64,000 nt of DNA from Actinopolyspora xinjiangensis (GTDB lineage: Bacteria; Actinomycetota; Actinomycetes; Mycobacteriales; Pseudonocardiaceae). Below, one piece after another: positions 26,429 to 35,132 of the stretch. A program made the position numbers and the translations under genes. Position 1 is the first letter of the stretch. Every line of letters starts with the position of its first letter. The stretch spans positions 62,001 to 126,000 of the forward strand of contig NZ_FNJR01000013.1 of the NCBI RefSeq assembly GCF_900104475.1, read 5' to 3'. Below the pieces are notes generated by a model. It was given only the letters and a program-made list of their open reading frames with translations. It ran no database searches and was not told the origin of the DNA.

Positions 26429-26953
26429 GCGGACATCCTATGTGGCAGCGAGCAGCGCACTGATCCCGAACCATCGGTGTGGAGCGGATTTCCGCACACG
26501 GTCGGTGTGCCCCGGAGACGAGCAACGATCAACGCGGAAGCTCTCAGCTATTCGTAAAGCTGTGATCAGGATTGAAGCCGCGCTTGTTTTTTGGTTCGCC
26601 TCGTGCGTGCGTGTGGCGACCGAGCGGCTCGAGGTCGAATTCGGCGACCGCGGCCAGCATGTTGAACGACGTTTTGGCCTCGGTTCGGCCGGGGCTTGGA
26701 TCTTCCCACCGGGTGACAGGCCGATGTCGTGCTCGAGGGGAGGTCGCCGCCGCTCCGTCCTCTGGTGTCAACGCGACGACACGGGCCATCACGACGGCAC
26801 ACGGCCGGGATCGGCCCGCCGTGTCATTATCGCCCCTCCTCCGGCGAACGAGATAGGCCGAGCACGGACAGCGCACCGGTCGGGCAGCGAAGGCCTGCCG
26901 TGGCTCGTGCGGCGTGACGGCTGCGCACAGGGTCGCCGCACGAGCCGTACCGG
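26429..26953. other. Gene-poor stretch with recombinase remnant
   Basis: 525 bp with no intact gene. It contains the degraded recombinase-like segment described separately and a T-rich run (GTTTTTT near 26585) preceded by a very short stem. Nothing else was recognised. Confidence 0.5.
26577..26699 (-). pseudogene. Probable serine recombinase (resolvase) remnant
   Basis: On the minus strand a frame reads FNMLAAVAEFDLEPLGRHTHARG, close to the end of the resolvase catalytic domain and its long E-helix (FNVLAxVAEFExDLIRxRTREG in typical actinobacterial enzymes). A KNKRG stretch follows where those proteins have a Lys/Arg-rich connector. The serine nucleophile region is not seen upstream and the frame ends at about 26544. 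It looks like a short leftover of a mobile element; with so few residues, chance resemblance remains possible. Confidence 0.4.
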
Positions 26954-29320
26954 CTATTCCTCGCTGTAGCCCGCGCGTCGTAGGGCGTCTGCCATCGCTC
27001 CGCTGCCCGCGCCGCGCTTGCTCCGTTGCTTGCCCGTCCGCTGCTTACCACCGTTTCCGCGCTTCGCGGCGGCCTTGCCGCCCCCACCGGCACCACGGGC
27101 CGGTTCACCGGTGCCACCGGTTTCCGCTCCGGAGGCGTCACCGGCGGTGACGTCATCGTCCAGCCGCAGCGTCAGCGAGATGCGCTTGCGGTCCACATCC
27201 ACCTCGCGGACCTTGACCCGAACCACCTCGCCGGGCTTGACGATCTCTCTCGGGTCGTTGACGAACGACTTGGACATGGCCGAGACGTGCACCAGGCCGT
27301 CCTGGTGCACACCGACGTCGACGAACGCGCCGAACGCGGCGACGTTGGTGACCACGCCCTCCAGCACCATGCCGGGCGAGAGGTCGTTGAGCGAGTGAAC
27401 GTCCTCGGCGAAGTTCGCGGTGCGGAACTCCGGGCGTGGATCGCGACCGGGTTTTTCCAGTTCGGAGATGATGTCGGTCACGGTGGGGACTCCGAAGGAG
27501 TCGTCGACGAAGTCCGCCGCCCGCAATCCCCGCAGTGCTCGTTTGTTGCCGATGATTCCCTCCAACGAGCTCCCGGTCGACTCGACGATGCGGTGTACGA
27601 CCGGATAACTCTCGGGGTGGACGCTCGAGGAGTCCAGCGGGTCGTTGCCGTCGGTGATCCGGAGGAAACCGGCGCACTGCTCGAAGGCCTTCGGGCCGAG
27701 CCGGGAGACCTCCCGGAGCTCCTGCCTGGAACGGAACCGCCCGTTGGCCTCGCGGTGCCCCACGATGTTCTCGGCCAGTCCCGCGTTGATGCCGGATACT
27801 CGACTCAACAGCGGAGCCGAGGCGGTGTTGACATCCACCCCCACCGCGTTGACGCAGTCCTCCACCACGGCGTCCAGCGACTGCGAGAGCTTCGACTCGG
27901 AGACGTCGTGCTGGTACTGTCCGACACCGATCGATTTCGGGTCGATCTTGACCAGTTCCGCGAGCGGGTCCTGCAGTCGCCGTGCGATCGAGACCGCCCC
28001 ACGCAGCGAGACGTCCACCTCGGGCAGCTCCCGCGAGGCGTAGGCCGAGGCGGAATACACCGAGGCTCCCGCCTCCGAGACCGAGACCCTGACCAGGCCG
28101 CCGCGGGACTCGGCCAGTCGTGCCGCGAGCTTGTCCGTCTCTCTGGAGGCCGTCCCGTTGCCCACCGCGAGCAGCCCCACCTCGTGCCGATCGACCAGCC
28201 GTTCGAGGGTGGCTACCGCCTCCTCCCAACGTCGCTGCGGTTCGTGCGGGTAGATCGTGGCCGTCTCGGCGAGCTTGCCGGTCGCGTCCACCACGGCCAC
28301 CTTCACGCCCGTCCGGTAGCCCGGATCCAGCCCGATCGTGGCGCGCGGTCCCGCCGGAGCGGCCAGCAGCAGGTCACGCAGGTTCCCGGCGAAGACGCGG
28401 ACGGCCTCCTCTTCGGCTCGCTGCCGGAGTCTGCCGCGCAGGTCGATGTCCAGGTGGACCATGATGCGGGTGCGCCACGCCCAGCGCACGGTTTCGCGCA
28501 ACCACGTGTCAGCGGCGCGGCCCCGGTCGTCGATGCCGAACCGCTCGGCGATGCGTCGCTCGTAGTCGCTCGCCCCCTCGGGATCGGCGTTCTCGGGGTC
28601 GAAGTCGAGATTGAGTTCGAGGACCTCCTCCTTCTCACCGCGGAACAGCGCCAGGACGCGATGGGAGGGCAACGTCCGCAGCGACTCGGCGAAGTCGAAG
28701 TAGTCGGTGAACTTCGAGCCGCTGTCCGTCGCCCCGGAGCGAACCGTCGAGGACAGCCGCCCCCGTTGCCAGGCCAGTTCACGCAGCTGCCCGATGAGGT
28801 CGCCGTCCTCGGCGAATCGTTCCACCAGGATGGAGCGAGCCCCCGTCAGCGCGCTCGCCGCGTCCGGAACTCCGTTGTCGGCGTTCACGTAGGCCGCGGC
28901 CAGGAGCTGCGGATCCTGCGTGGGGTCGTCCAGCAGGCTCGTGGCGAGCGGCTCCAGCCCCGCCTCCCTGGCGACCTGCGCCTTGGTTCGGCGCTTGGGC
29001 TTGAACGGCAGGTACAGATCCTCCAGCCGAGCCTTGGAGTCGGCGGCTATGATCCGAGCGTGGAGCTCGTCGTCGAGTTTGTCCTGCTTGCGGATCTCCT
29101 CGAGGATCGTGTCGCGCCGTTGTTCCATCTCGCGCAGATAGCGCAGTCGCTGCTCCAGCGTACGCAGCTGCTCGTCGTCGAGCGCCCCGGTGGCCTCCTT
29201 GCGGTAGCGGGCGACGAACGGCACCGTCGCCCCGTCGTCCAACAGCCGCACGGCGGCCTCGACCTGCTCGGCACCCACGCCGAGCTCGTCGGCGATCCTT
29301 TGGTGAATCGACGTCGTCAC
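26954..29320 (-). CDS. tex: Tex family RNA-binding transcription accessory protein
   Basis: About 788 aa from GTG 29320 (TTSIHQRIADELGV is the usual N-terminus). Domain order: Tex N-terminal helical region, YqgF/RNase H-like domain (TIGLDPGYRTGVKVAVVD), helix-hairpin-helix domains (VGVDVNTASAPLLSRVSGI), and a C-terminal S1 domain (LEGVVTNVAAFGAFVDVGV). A Gly/Lys/Arg-rich tail of about 55 residues follows, likely aiding nucleic-acid binding. Tex binds RNA and associates with transcription. The gene appears monocistronic. Confidence 0.95.
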   Translation of the reverse strand: MTTSIHQRIADELGVGAEQVEAAVRLLDDGATVPFVARYRKEATGALDDEQLRTLEQRLRYLREMEQRRDTILEEIRKQDKLDDELHARIIAADSKARLEDLYLPFKPKRRTKAQVAREAGLEPLATSLLDDPTQDPQLLAAAYVNADNGVPDAASALTGARSILVERFAEDGDLIGQLRELAWQRGRLSSTVRSGATDSGSKFTDYFDFAESLRTLPSHRVLALFRGEKEEVLELNLDFDPENADPEGASDYERRIAERFGIDDRGRAADTWLRETVRWAWRTRIMVHLDIDLRGRLRQRAEEEAVRVFAGNLRDLLLAAPAGPRATIGLDPGYRTGVKVAVVDATGKLAETATIYPHEPQRRWEEAVATLERLVDRHEVGLLAVGNGTASRETDKLAARLAESRGGLVRVSVSEAGASVYSASAYASRELPEVDVSLRGAVSIARRLQDPLAELVKIDPKSIGVGQYQHDVSESKLSQSLDAVVEDCVNAVGVDVNTASAPLLSRVSGINAGLAENIVGHREANGRFRSRQELREVSRLGPKAFEQCAGFLRITDGNDPLDSSSVHPESYPVVHRIVESTGSSLEGIIGNKRALRGLRAADFVDDSFGVPTVTDIISELEKPGRDPRPEFRTANFAEDVHSLNDLSPGMVLEGVVTNVAAFGAFVDVGVHQDGLVHVSAMSKSFVNDPREIVKPGEVVRVKVREVDVDRKRISLTLRLDDDVTAGDASGAETGGTGEPARGAGGGGKAAAKRGNGGKQRTGKQRSKRGAGSGAMADALRRAGYSEE

Positions 29321-29474
29321 GATCCTGTTCAGCCCTTCGACCGGCCTTGATCCCTTGTTGTGATGAGCATTCTCGCCCATCCGCATCCGATGGTTACCGG
29401 CCAGGGCTCACCCGACGCGGAGTATCACCCGGTCGGGGGTCATCGAGCTGGAAACGACCCGTCAGCGGCTTGTG

Positions 29475-31316
29475 TCAGCGGCTCGCGGACTCCGGAACCA
29501 GTGCTCTGGCCGCGCGGGCGATGGCCGTCGAGTCTATCCCCACCTGGGAGAGCAGTTCGGCGGGTTTCCCGGAGCCGGGCATACCGGTGACCGCCAGCTT
29601 CGTCACGGGGGCGCTGGCTCCCGTGTCGGCCAGCGCGGCCAGCACCGCGTCTCCGAGCCCGCCCTCGGGCCAGTGGTCCTCCACCGTGACCAGCCCCTCG
29701 GTCTCCTCGGCCGCCCGGCGCAGCGTTTCGGTGTCGGTCGGTTTGATCGAGTACAGGTCCACTACACGGGCCCGAATCCCCTCCTCGGCCAGCCGGTCGG
29801 CGGCCTCCACCGCCTCGTGCAACGTCACGCCCGCTCCGACGAGCGTCACGTGGTCTCCCTCCCGGACCGTCCGGGAACCGCCGATGGGGAACTCCTCATC
29901 CGGGCCGTAGATGACCGGCGAGGCCCCGCGGCTGGCTCGCAGGTAGCAGATGCCTTCCCGGTCGGCCATCGGTTCCAGCAGGCGGGCCGTCTGGTTCGCG
30001 TCGCACGGGTAGAGCACGGTGCTGCCGTGCACCGCACGCATGGCGGCGAGATCCTCCAGGGCCATCTGGGAGGGACCGTCCTCGCCGATCGCCGTTCCGG
30101 CATGCGAGCCCATCAGGTTCAGCGACGCGCGGCTGATCGAGGCCATTCGGATGAAGTCGTAGGCACGACTCAGGAACGCCGCGAACGTGGAGGCGAACGG
30201 TACCCATCCCCGCGCCTGCATCCCCACCGCCGTCGCCAACATCTGCTGTTCGGCGATGTACATCTCGAAGTACCGCTCCGGATAGGCCTCGCGGAACTGC
30301 TCCGAGTGCGTGGAGTTGGACACCTCCCCGTCCATCGCCACCACATCGCCCCGGCGGGAGCCCAGGGCCCGCAATCCCTGGCCGTAAGCCTTGCGGGTGG
30401 CCACGGAGTTCCCCACCTCGAAGCGGGCCGTCTCCCCATCAGTGGGGGAGAAGGTGCGTGAACCACCCACGGTGTCGGGGGCTGACACCTTCACGCGTAG
30501 GTCCCGCACCCCGCCGAGCTCCTCGATGGCGGTTGCCGGGTCCTGCAGCGGTTTGCCGTGCTTGCCCGGCAGGTTCTCCACCTCGCTGGCGCCTTTGCCC
30601 TTGCTGGTGCGTGCCACGACGGCCGTCGGCCGTCCCGAGGTGGCCTCCGCCTCGGTCAGTGCCGCTTCTATCCGTTCCGGATCGTGTCCGTCCACCTCGA
30701 CGGTGTGCCAGCCGATGGCGCGGGCGCGTGCCGAGTACGCGCCCAGGTCCCAGCCGTGCATGGTCTCACCGGTTTGCCCGAGGCGGTTGACGTCGACCAG
30801 GGCGACTATGTTGTCCAGCCGGTAGAACGCGGCGTGTTCGAACGCCTCCCATATCGACCCCTCGGCCATCTCGCTGTCGCCGCACAGCACCCACACGCGG
30901 TTGTTCAGCTCGTCCAGCCTGGCCGCGGTGAGCGCGAGCCCCACGCCGAACGGCAGCCCCTGTCCGAGTGAGCCTGTGGCCACGTCCACCCACGGCAGGG
31001 CGGGGGTGGGATGCCCCTCCAGCCTGCTGCCGAATTCGCGGAACGTCAGCAACTCGGCGTCGTCGATGGCTCCGGCCGCCTTGAAACAGGAGTACAGCAG
31101 GGGAGAGGCGTGTCCCTTCGAGAACACGAGGTGGTCGTTGGCGGGGGTCTCCGGGCGATCGAAGTCCAGTCTCAGGTGGCCGTCCAGCAGTGCCGCCATC
31201 AGGTCGGCGGCCGACATCGAGGAGGTGGGATGTCCGGACCCGGCCGCGTCAGCGGCTCTGATCGAATCCACTCGCAGCTGTTGCGCCAGTTCGTTCCTGA
31301 ATTTCGTCCGTTCCAC
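29475..31316 (-). CDS. Transketolase
   Basis: About 613 aa from GTG 31316; a TTG at 31349 is a less likely start. The N-terminal thiamine-diphosphate domain has GSGHPTSSMSAADL, the GDSEMAEGS...DVN metal/ThDP motif and TGSLGQGL. The middle pyrimidine domain has EQQMLATAVGMQARG and GPSQMALEDLAAMRA, and there is a C-terminal domain. It would move two-carbon units in the pentose phosphate pathway. It is somewhat shorter than classical Tkt (about 690 aa) and resembles the fused form of two-subunit transketolases, so it is likely a second copy beside the central-carbon tkt-tal cluster (inference). Confidence 0.9.
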   Translation of the reverse strand: MERTKFRNELAQQLRVDSIRAADAAGSGHPTSSMSAADLMAALLDGHLRLDFDRPETPANDHLVFSKGHASPLLYSCFKAAGAIDDAELLTFREFGSRLEGHPTPALPWVDVATGSLGQGLPFGVGLALTAARLDELNNRVWVLCGDSEMAEGSIWEAFEHAAFYRLDNIVALVDVNRLGQTGETMHGWDLGAYSARARAIGWHTVEVDGHDPERIEAALTEAEATSGRPTAVVARTSKGKGASEVENLPGKHGKPLQDPATAIEELGGVRDLRVKVSAPDTVGGSRTFSPTDGETARFEVGNSVATRKAYGQGLRALGSRRGDVVAMDGEVSNSTHSEQFREAYPERYFEMYIAEQQMLATAVGMQARGWVPFASTFAAFLSRAYDFIRMASISRASLNLMGSHAGTAIGEDGPSQMALEDLAAMRAVHGSTVLYPCDANQTARLLEPMADREGICYLRASRGASPVIYGPDEEFPIGGSRTVREGDHVTLVGAGVTLHEAVEAADRLAEEGIRARVVDLYSIKPTDTETLRRAAEETEGLVTVEDHWPEGGLGDAVLAALADTGASAPVTKLAVTGMPGSGKPAELLSQVGIDSTAIARAARALVPESASR

Positions 31317-31530
31317 ACGCCCCGGATTCCCGGCTGCCCGCGGTGACAAACCCGCGGGTCGTGAGCCCGTCTCCGGATCCCGGTGACGCCTGGGACGAGG
31401 AGCGGGTCCGATCCCCGGTGGTCCGGCGGGTGGGCCTCACTCCCCGGTGGAGGGTCCGCCCGAATTTGCGCACCGCGTCGTGCGGGTTTGCAATCGGGAG
31501 CCACACGATACCTGGAGTAGGAGGCGCGCC

Positions 31531-32370
31531 ATGGATATGGTCCTAGCGCAAGGAACCGGGTTCAACGTCCTCGACAGCCTGCAGAGCGGGTTCACCCAAC
31601 TGATCAGCTATCTTCCGCAGTTGATCGGCGCGCTTCTCGTGCTGGTGATCGGTTACATCGTCGCGAGAATCCTTCGAGCCGTCATAACCCGGCTGCTGCG
31701 CCGTTTCCACCTGGACGACAGGATGTCCCGTGCCGGCCAGGGGGCCCGCTACGTGGAGCGGCTCAGCCCCAGAGGAAGTCCTTCCCGGTTGATCGGGACC
31801 GTCGCTTTCGCCGTGATCATGTTGTTCGTGCTCTCCTCGGCGATCGGCACGCTCGGCATCCCCGCGTTGACCGGCTTCATGAACGTGGTACTGGGCTACC
31901 TTCCCCGCGTGATCGCCGCACTGGCCATTTTCCTGGTCGCGGCGGCCGTGGCCGGAGCCGTGGGCACGTTGGTGGGACGCACCCTGGGGGACACCCCCGG
32001 CGGCCGCATGGCACGAACCGCCGCCCCCGCCCTGGTGATGGCGATCGGCGTGTTCATGATTCTGACCCAGCTCCGCATCGCCCCGGTGATCGTCACCGTG
32101 ACTTATGTCGCCCTGGTCGGGGCCATAGCGCTCGGATCCGCCCTGGCCTTCGGTCTGGGAGGCCGGGAGGCCGCCGCGGAGATGATCAATTCCAGCTACC
32201 GGCGCAACTTCCGAAGCGCCGAGCGGGAAACCCCCGCCGAGGAGACCGAGACCAACGAGCCGTCCCAGAACTGGAGCGTGCGCGGAGCGGGAGCGGCCAC
32301 CCAGTCGCAGGGGGCTTCCGCGGAGACCGAGCGGGGCGACGACAGCGGCGGCTCCTACCGGGCGACCTGA
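31531..32370 (+). CDS. Small mechanosensitive-channel-like membrane protein
   Basis: 279 aa from ATG 31531, with TAGGAGG upstream. Four or five hydrophobic helices are visible: LIGALLVLVIGYIVARIL, AVIMLFVLSSAIGTLG, VIAALAIFLVAAAVAGAVG, LVMAIGVFMIL and VTYVALVGAIALGSALAFGLGG. The repeated Gly/Ala helices followed by GLGGREAAAE resemble the conserved TM-helix repeats (PF05552) of MscS-related proteins that lack the large cytoplasmic vestibule. The C-terminal 60 residues are hydrophilic and acidic. It likely acts in the membrane in osmotic or envelope stress. It is followed by a PRC-barrel protein 15 nt downstream, probably in one operon. Confidence 0.75.
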   Translation: MDMVLAQGTGFNVLDSLQSGFTQLISYLPQLIGALLVLVIGYIVARILRAVITRLLRRFHLDDRMSRAGQGARYVERLSPRGSPSRLIGTVAFAVIMLFVLSSAIGTLGIPALTGFMNVVLGYLPRVIAALAIFLVAAAVAGAVGTLVGRTLGDTPGGRMARTAAPALVMAIGVFMILTQLRIAPVIVTVTYVALVGAIALGSALAFGLGGREAAAEMINSSYRRNFRSAERETPAEETETNEPSQNWSVRGAGAATQSQGASAETERGDDSGGSYRAT

Positions 32371-32385
32371 GGGAAGGAGGTGGTT

Positions 32386-33195
32386 ATGGTGTCCACACCC
32401 CACCACGACCCCGAATCCGCCGGGCAGAGCGCGGCACCCGAATTGTCGGGAAGGAACGTGGTCGACCGCGACGGCACACGGCTGGGCAAACTGGAACAGG
32501 TCTATCTCGGACCGGAGAGTGGCTCGCCAACGTGGGGAGTGGTGCGGGCGGGCAGCAGGCAACGCTTCGTCCCCCTGCACGATGCCGACCCCGAAGGGGG
32601 TGCCGTGCGCATCACGGCGAGTAAACGCCAGGTGCGTTCGGCTCCCACCGCCAGCGCGGACGCCGAGCTGCGGCCGGAGTTCGAGGGCAGGCTCTCCGAG
32701 CACTACGCGGGGGCGTCCAACACCGCTCGTGGCTCGGTGCTGAGCGTGCGCCGCAGTCGTGGTGTGCTCAGCGGGGTGCTGCTGGTTCTGCTGGGGATGT
32801 GGACCGGGCTGGTCCCGTTCGTCGGCCCCTACTTCGGTTACGGCTTCGGCAACGCGCAGCCGTGGAGTTTCACCCTCGATCGGCTGTGGCTCTGCGTGCT
32901 TCCGGCCGTGGCCATCCTGCTCGGCGGTCTGCTACTCGTCCCCACCGGGAACCGGTTCCTGGCGAGCGGGGCCAGCCTGCTGGCGATGGCCGGGGGAGCG
33001 TGGTTGCTCGTCGGCCCCAGCCTGAGCAGGTTGTGGGGGACCGAGGGAGTGGCGACTCCGATCGGGGCTCCCCTCGGCTCCCCGGGGATGTGGGTGGCGG
33101 CCCAACTCGGCTTCTTCTTCGCCGTGGGAGCGCTGGTCGTGGCGACGGCGGCGATGGCGTTCGGGCGGCTGACCGTGCGTTCCATCAAGGACTGA
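32386..33195 (+). CDS. PRC-barrel domain membrane protein
   Basis: 269 aa from ATG 32386, downstream of GGAAGGAGG. Residues about 20-85 form a PRC-barrel-like beta domain (GRNVVDRDGTRLGKLEQVYL, WGVVRAG, FVPLHDA). After a linker come four hydrophobic helices (VLSGVLLVLLGMWTGLVPF, LWLCVLPAVAILLGGLLLV, LLAMAGGAWLLVG, LGFFFAVGALVVATAAMAF). The function is unknown. Pairing with the channel-like protein upstream suggests a shared envelope-stress role, but this is inference. Confidence 0.75.
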   Translation: MVSTPHHDPESAGQSAAPELSGRNVVDRDGTRLGKLEQVYLGPESGSPTWGVVRAGSRQRFVPLHDADPEGGAVRITASKRQVRSAPTASADAELRPEFEGRLSEHYAGASNTARGSVLSVRRSRGVLSGVLLVLLGMWTGLVPFVGPYFGYGFGNAQPWSFTLDRLWLCVLPAVAILLGGLLLVPTGNRFLASGASLLAMAGGAWLLVGPSLSRLWGTEGVATPIGAPLGSPGMWVAAQLGFFFAVGALVVATAAMAFGRLTVRSIKD

Positions 33196-33234
33196 GTGTC
33201 CTCCTCAGGAGCGGGGTGCACTGGAGGTTGCACT

Positions 33235-33268
33235 TTGAGTGACTTCCTTCGGTTCCCAAGTCACTCAA
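33235..33268. repeat. Perfect 11-bp inverted repeat upstream of the hopanoid operon
   Basis: TTGAGTGACTT (33235-33245) and AAGTCACTCAA (33258-33268) are exact reverse complements around a 12-nt loop. It begins 40 bp after the PRC-barrel stop and ends 95 bp before hpnCD. It could be a factor-independent terminator lacking a U tract, an operator for the hpn genes, or a copy of a dispersed intergenic element. Confidence 0.7.
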
Positions 33269-33362
33269 TCGGACGAGGTCAGCAGACCTGCGCCGTGTCT
33301 GTCGGCGATCTACGCTGACGACAATGAACGCTCTCATCAGCTGCGCCGAGTAGGAGGTGGTC

Positions 33363-35132
33363 ATGGCTGCGCTCCCGGACCGTGCCCGCCCCACTCGGCA
33401 GTCAGCGCGATCGTTCGAGGTTGTGCTGCCCGGGCAGCTGCCCGAGGCGGACGAGGTGCTGGCGCGGGCCCAGTCGGAGAACTTCACGGTGGCCGCCGGA
33501 GTGCTTCCCTACCGGATCCGGCAACACCTGATGGCGTTGTACGGGTTCGCTCGGCTCGTGGACTACGCGGGCGACGAGGCTTGCGGCCCTAGGGAGGGGT
33601 TGCTCGATCTGCTGGAGGCGGACCTGGGGCGCGCCTACGAGGGCACGCCGCGGCTTCCGCTGCTGCGTGCGTTCGCGCCGACGCTGCGCGCCTGCGGCAT
33701 CCCCCGCGAGGTTCCCGCCCGTCTGATCGAGGCGAACCGGCGGGACCAGCATGTACGCCGGTATTCGACCTTCGGGGAACTGCTCGACTACTGCGTCTAC
33801 GCGGCCAACCCCATCGGCGAACTGGTGCTCTACATCTTCGGCCGCGCCGAGCCGGAACTGATCCGACTGTCCGACCGCATCTGTTCCGCGTTGCAGATCC
33901 TCGAACACTGCCAGGACATCACCGAGGATTTCCGTCAGGACAGAGTGTACATGCCCTCCGAGGACCTGAGCGCGTTCGGATGCGACGAATCCGACCTGGC
34001 CGCTCCCACCGCCTCGGCCGAGCTGCGCGGTCTGGTCTGGTTCGAAGTGGACCGCGCCGTGGAGATGCTGCGCGCCGGACAACCGTTGATCGCCCGGCTC
34101 TCGGGGCTCGCCCGCATGACGGTGGCCGGTTACGTGGCGGGCGGAATGGCCACGGCACGCGCTTTCCGGCCCGCCGGCCACGATCCCCTGGCCGTGGATA
34201 TCCGTCCCAACCGGACGAGGATGCTCGCCGAATGGGCCCGGTTGTCGGTGGCGCCGACCACGGGACTCGGGCACGACCGGGTTCGCGACGCCTACCGGTA
34301 CTGCGAGCGGATGACCCGGACCCAGGCACGCAACTTCTACTACGGAATACGGCTGCTGCCGCCGGTCAAGCGCAGGGCCCTCTCCGCCGTGTACGCCTTC
34401 GCCCGTCGGGTGGACGACATCGGCGACGGTTCACTGCCGGACGAGCAGAAGCTGCGGCGTCTGCGGCAGGCGAGGCTGGATCTCGATGAGGTTCGGCCGG
34501 ATGCCAAGGATCCCGTGCTGACGGCGTTGGCGGATGCGGGCCGGCGGCTCCCGCTGCCGTTGCGGGCCTTCCATGAACTCGTCGACGGGTGCGAGGCGGA
34601 CGTGCGGGGGACCCGTTACGAGACCTTCGAACAGCTCACGCACTACTGCCGCTGCGTCGCCGGTTCGGTGGGTAGGCTCTCGCTGGGAGTGTTCGGGCAC
34701 GAGGTCACCGGCACGGCCGCCCAGCGTGCCGACGCGCTCGGGGTGGCCCTGCAGCTGACCAACATCCTGCGAGATCTGCTGGAGGATCGACGGAACGGCC
34801 GGATCTATCTGCCTGCGGAGGATCTGCGTGATTTCGGCGTCTCGCTCGAACTGGACTCACGGGGAATGTTCACCGACTCCCCGCACGATCTGGCCGAGCT
34901 GGTGCGGTTCCAGGTCCGACGTATCGAGCGGTGGTACGCCGAGGGGCTGCGCCTGCTGCCCATGCTCGACCACCGCAGTCGCGCCTGCTGCGCGGCGATG
35001 GCCGGTATCTACCACGAACTGCTGCGACACATGTGGAACGATCCCGGATCGGTGACGCGGGGCAGAATCAGCCTGCCCGCTTGGCAGAAGGCGAGCGTGG
35101 CCACACGTTCCCTGGCGGGGATGACGTCATGA
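33363..35132 (+). CDS. hpnCD: HpnC-HpnD fusion: hydroxysqualene synthase plus presqualene diphosphate synthase
   Basis: 589 aa from ATG 33363 (TAGGAGG upstream). Two trans-isoprenyl diphosphate synthase domains lie in one frame. The N-terminal half (about 20-290) is HpnC-like: YGFARLVDYAGDE and the second acidic motif QDITEDFRQDRVYMP. A joint of about 35 residues leads to the HpnD-like half (about 310-589): CERMTRTQARNFYYGIRLLP, FARRVDDIGD and NILRDLLEDRRNGRIYLP. Together they convert two farnesyl diphosphates via presqualene diphosphate to hydroxysqualene, which HpnE reduces to squalene. These are usually two adjacent genes; both acidic motifs remain in each half, so both sites look active. 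Confidence 0.9.
   Translation: MAALPDRARPTRQSARSFEVVLPGQLPEADEVLARAQSENFTVAAGVLPYRIRQHLMALYGFARLVDYAGDEACGPREGLLDLLEADLGRAYEGTPRLPLLRAFAPTLRACGIPREVPARLIEANRRDQHVRRYSTFGELLDYCVYAANPIGELVLYIFGRAEPELIRLSDRICSALQILEHCQDITEDFRQDRVYMPSEDLSAFGCDESDLAAPTASAELRGLVWFEVDRAVEMLRAGQPLIARLSGLARMTVAGYVAGGMATARAFRPAGHDPLAVDIRPNRTRMLAEWARLSVAPTTGLGHDRVRDAYRYCERMTRTQARNFYYGIRLLPPVKRRALSAVYAFARRVDDIGDGSLPDEQKLRRLRQARLDLDEVRPDAKDPVLTALADAGRRLPLPLRAFHELVDGCEADVRGTRYETFEQLTHYCRCVAGSVGRLSLGVFGHEVTGTAAQRADALGVALQLTNILRDLLEDRRNGRIYLPAEDLRDFGVSLELDSRGMFTDSPHDLAELVRFQVRRIERWYAEGLRLLPMLDHRSRACCAAMAGIYHELLRHMWNDPGSVTRGRISLPAWQKASVATRSLAGMTS

Noticed and set aside
26382-26969. 195-aa plus-strand open frame in the gene-poor patch
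   Set aside because: Arg/Ser-rich, no domain, overlaps the membrane protein and remnant; not supported as a gene.
27026-29350. 774-aa open frame on the plus strand
   Set aside because: Exact antisense of tex; composition (His/Gly/Arg/Val-rich) is a shadow of the real gene.
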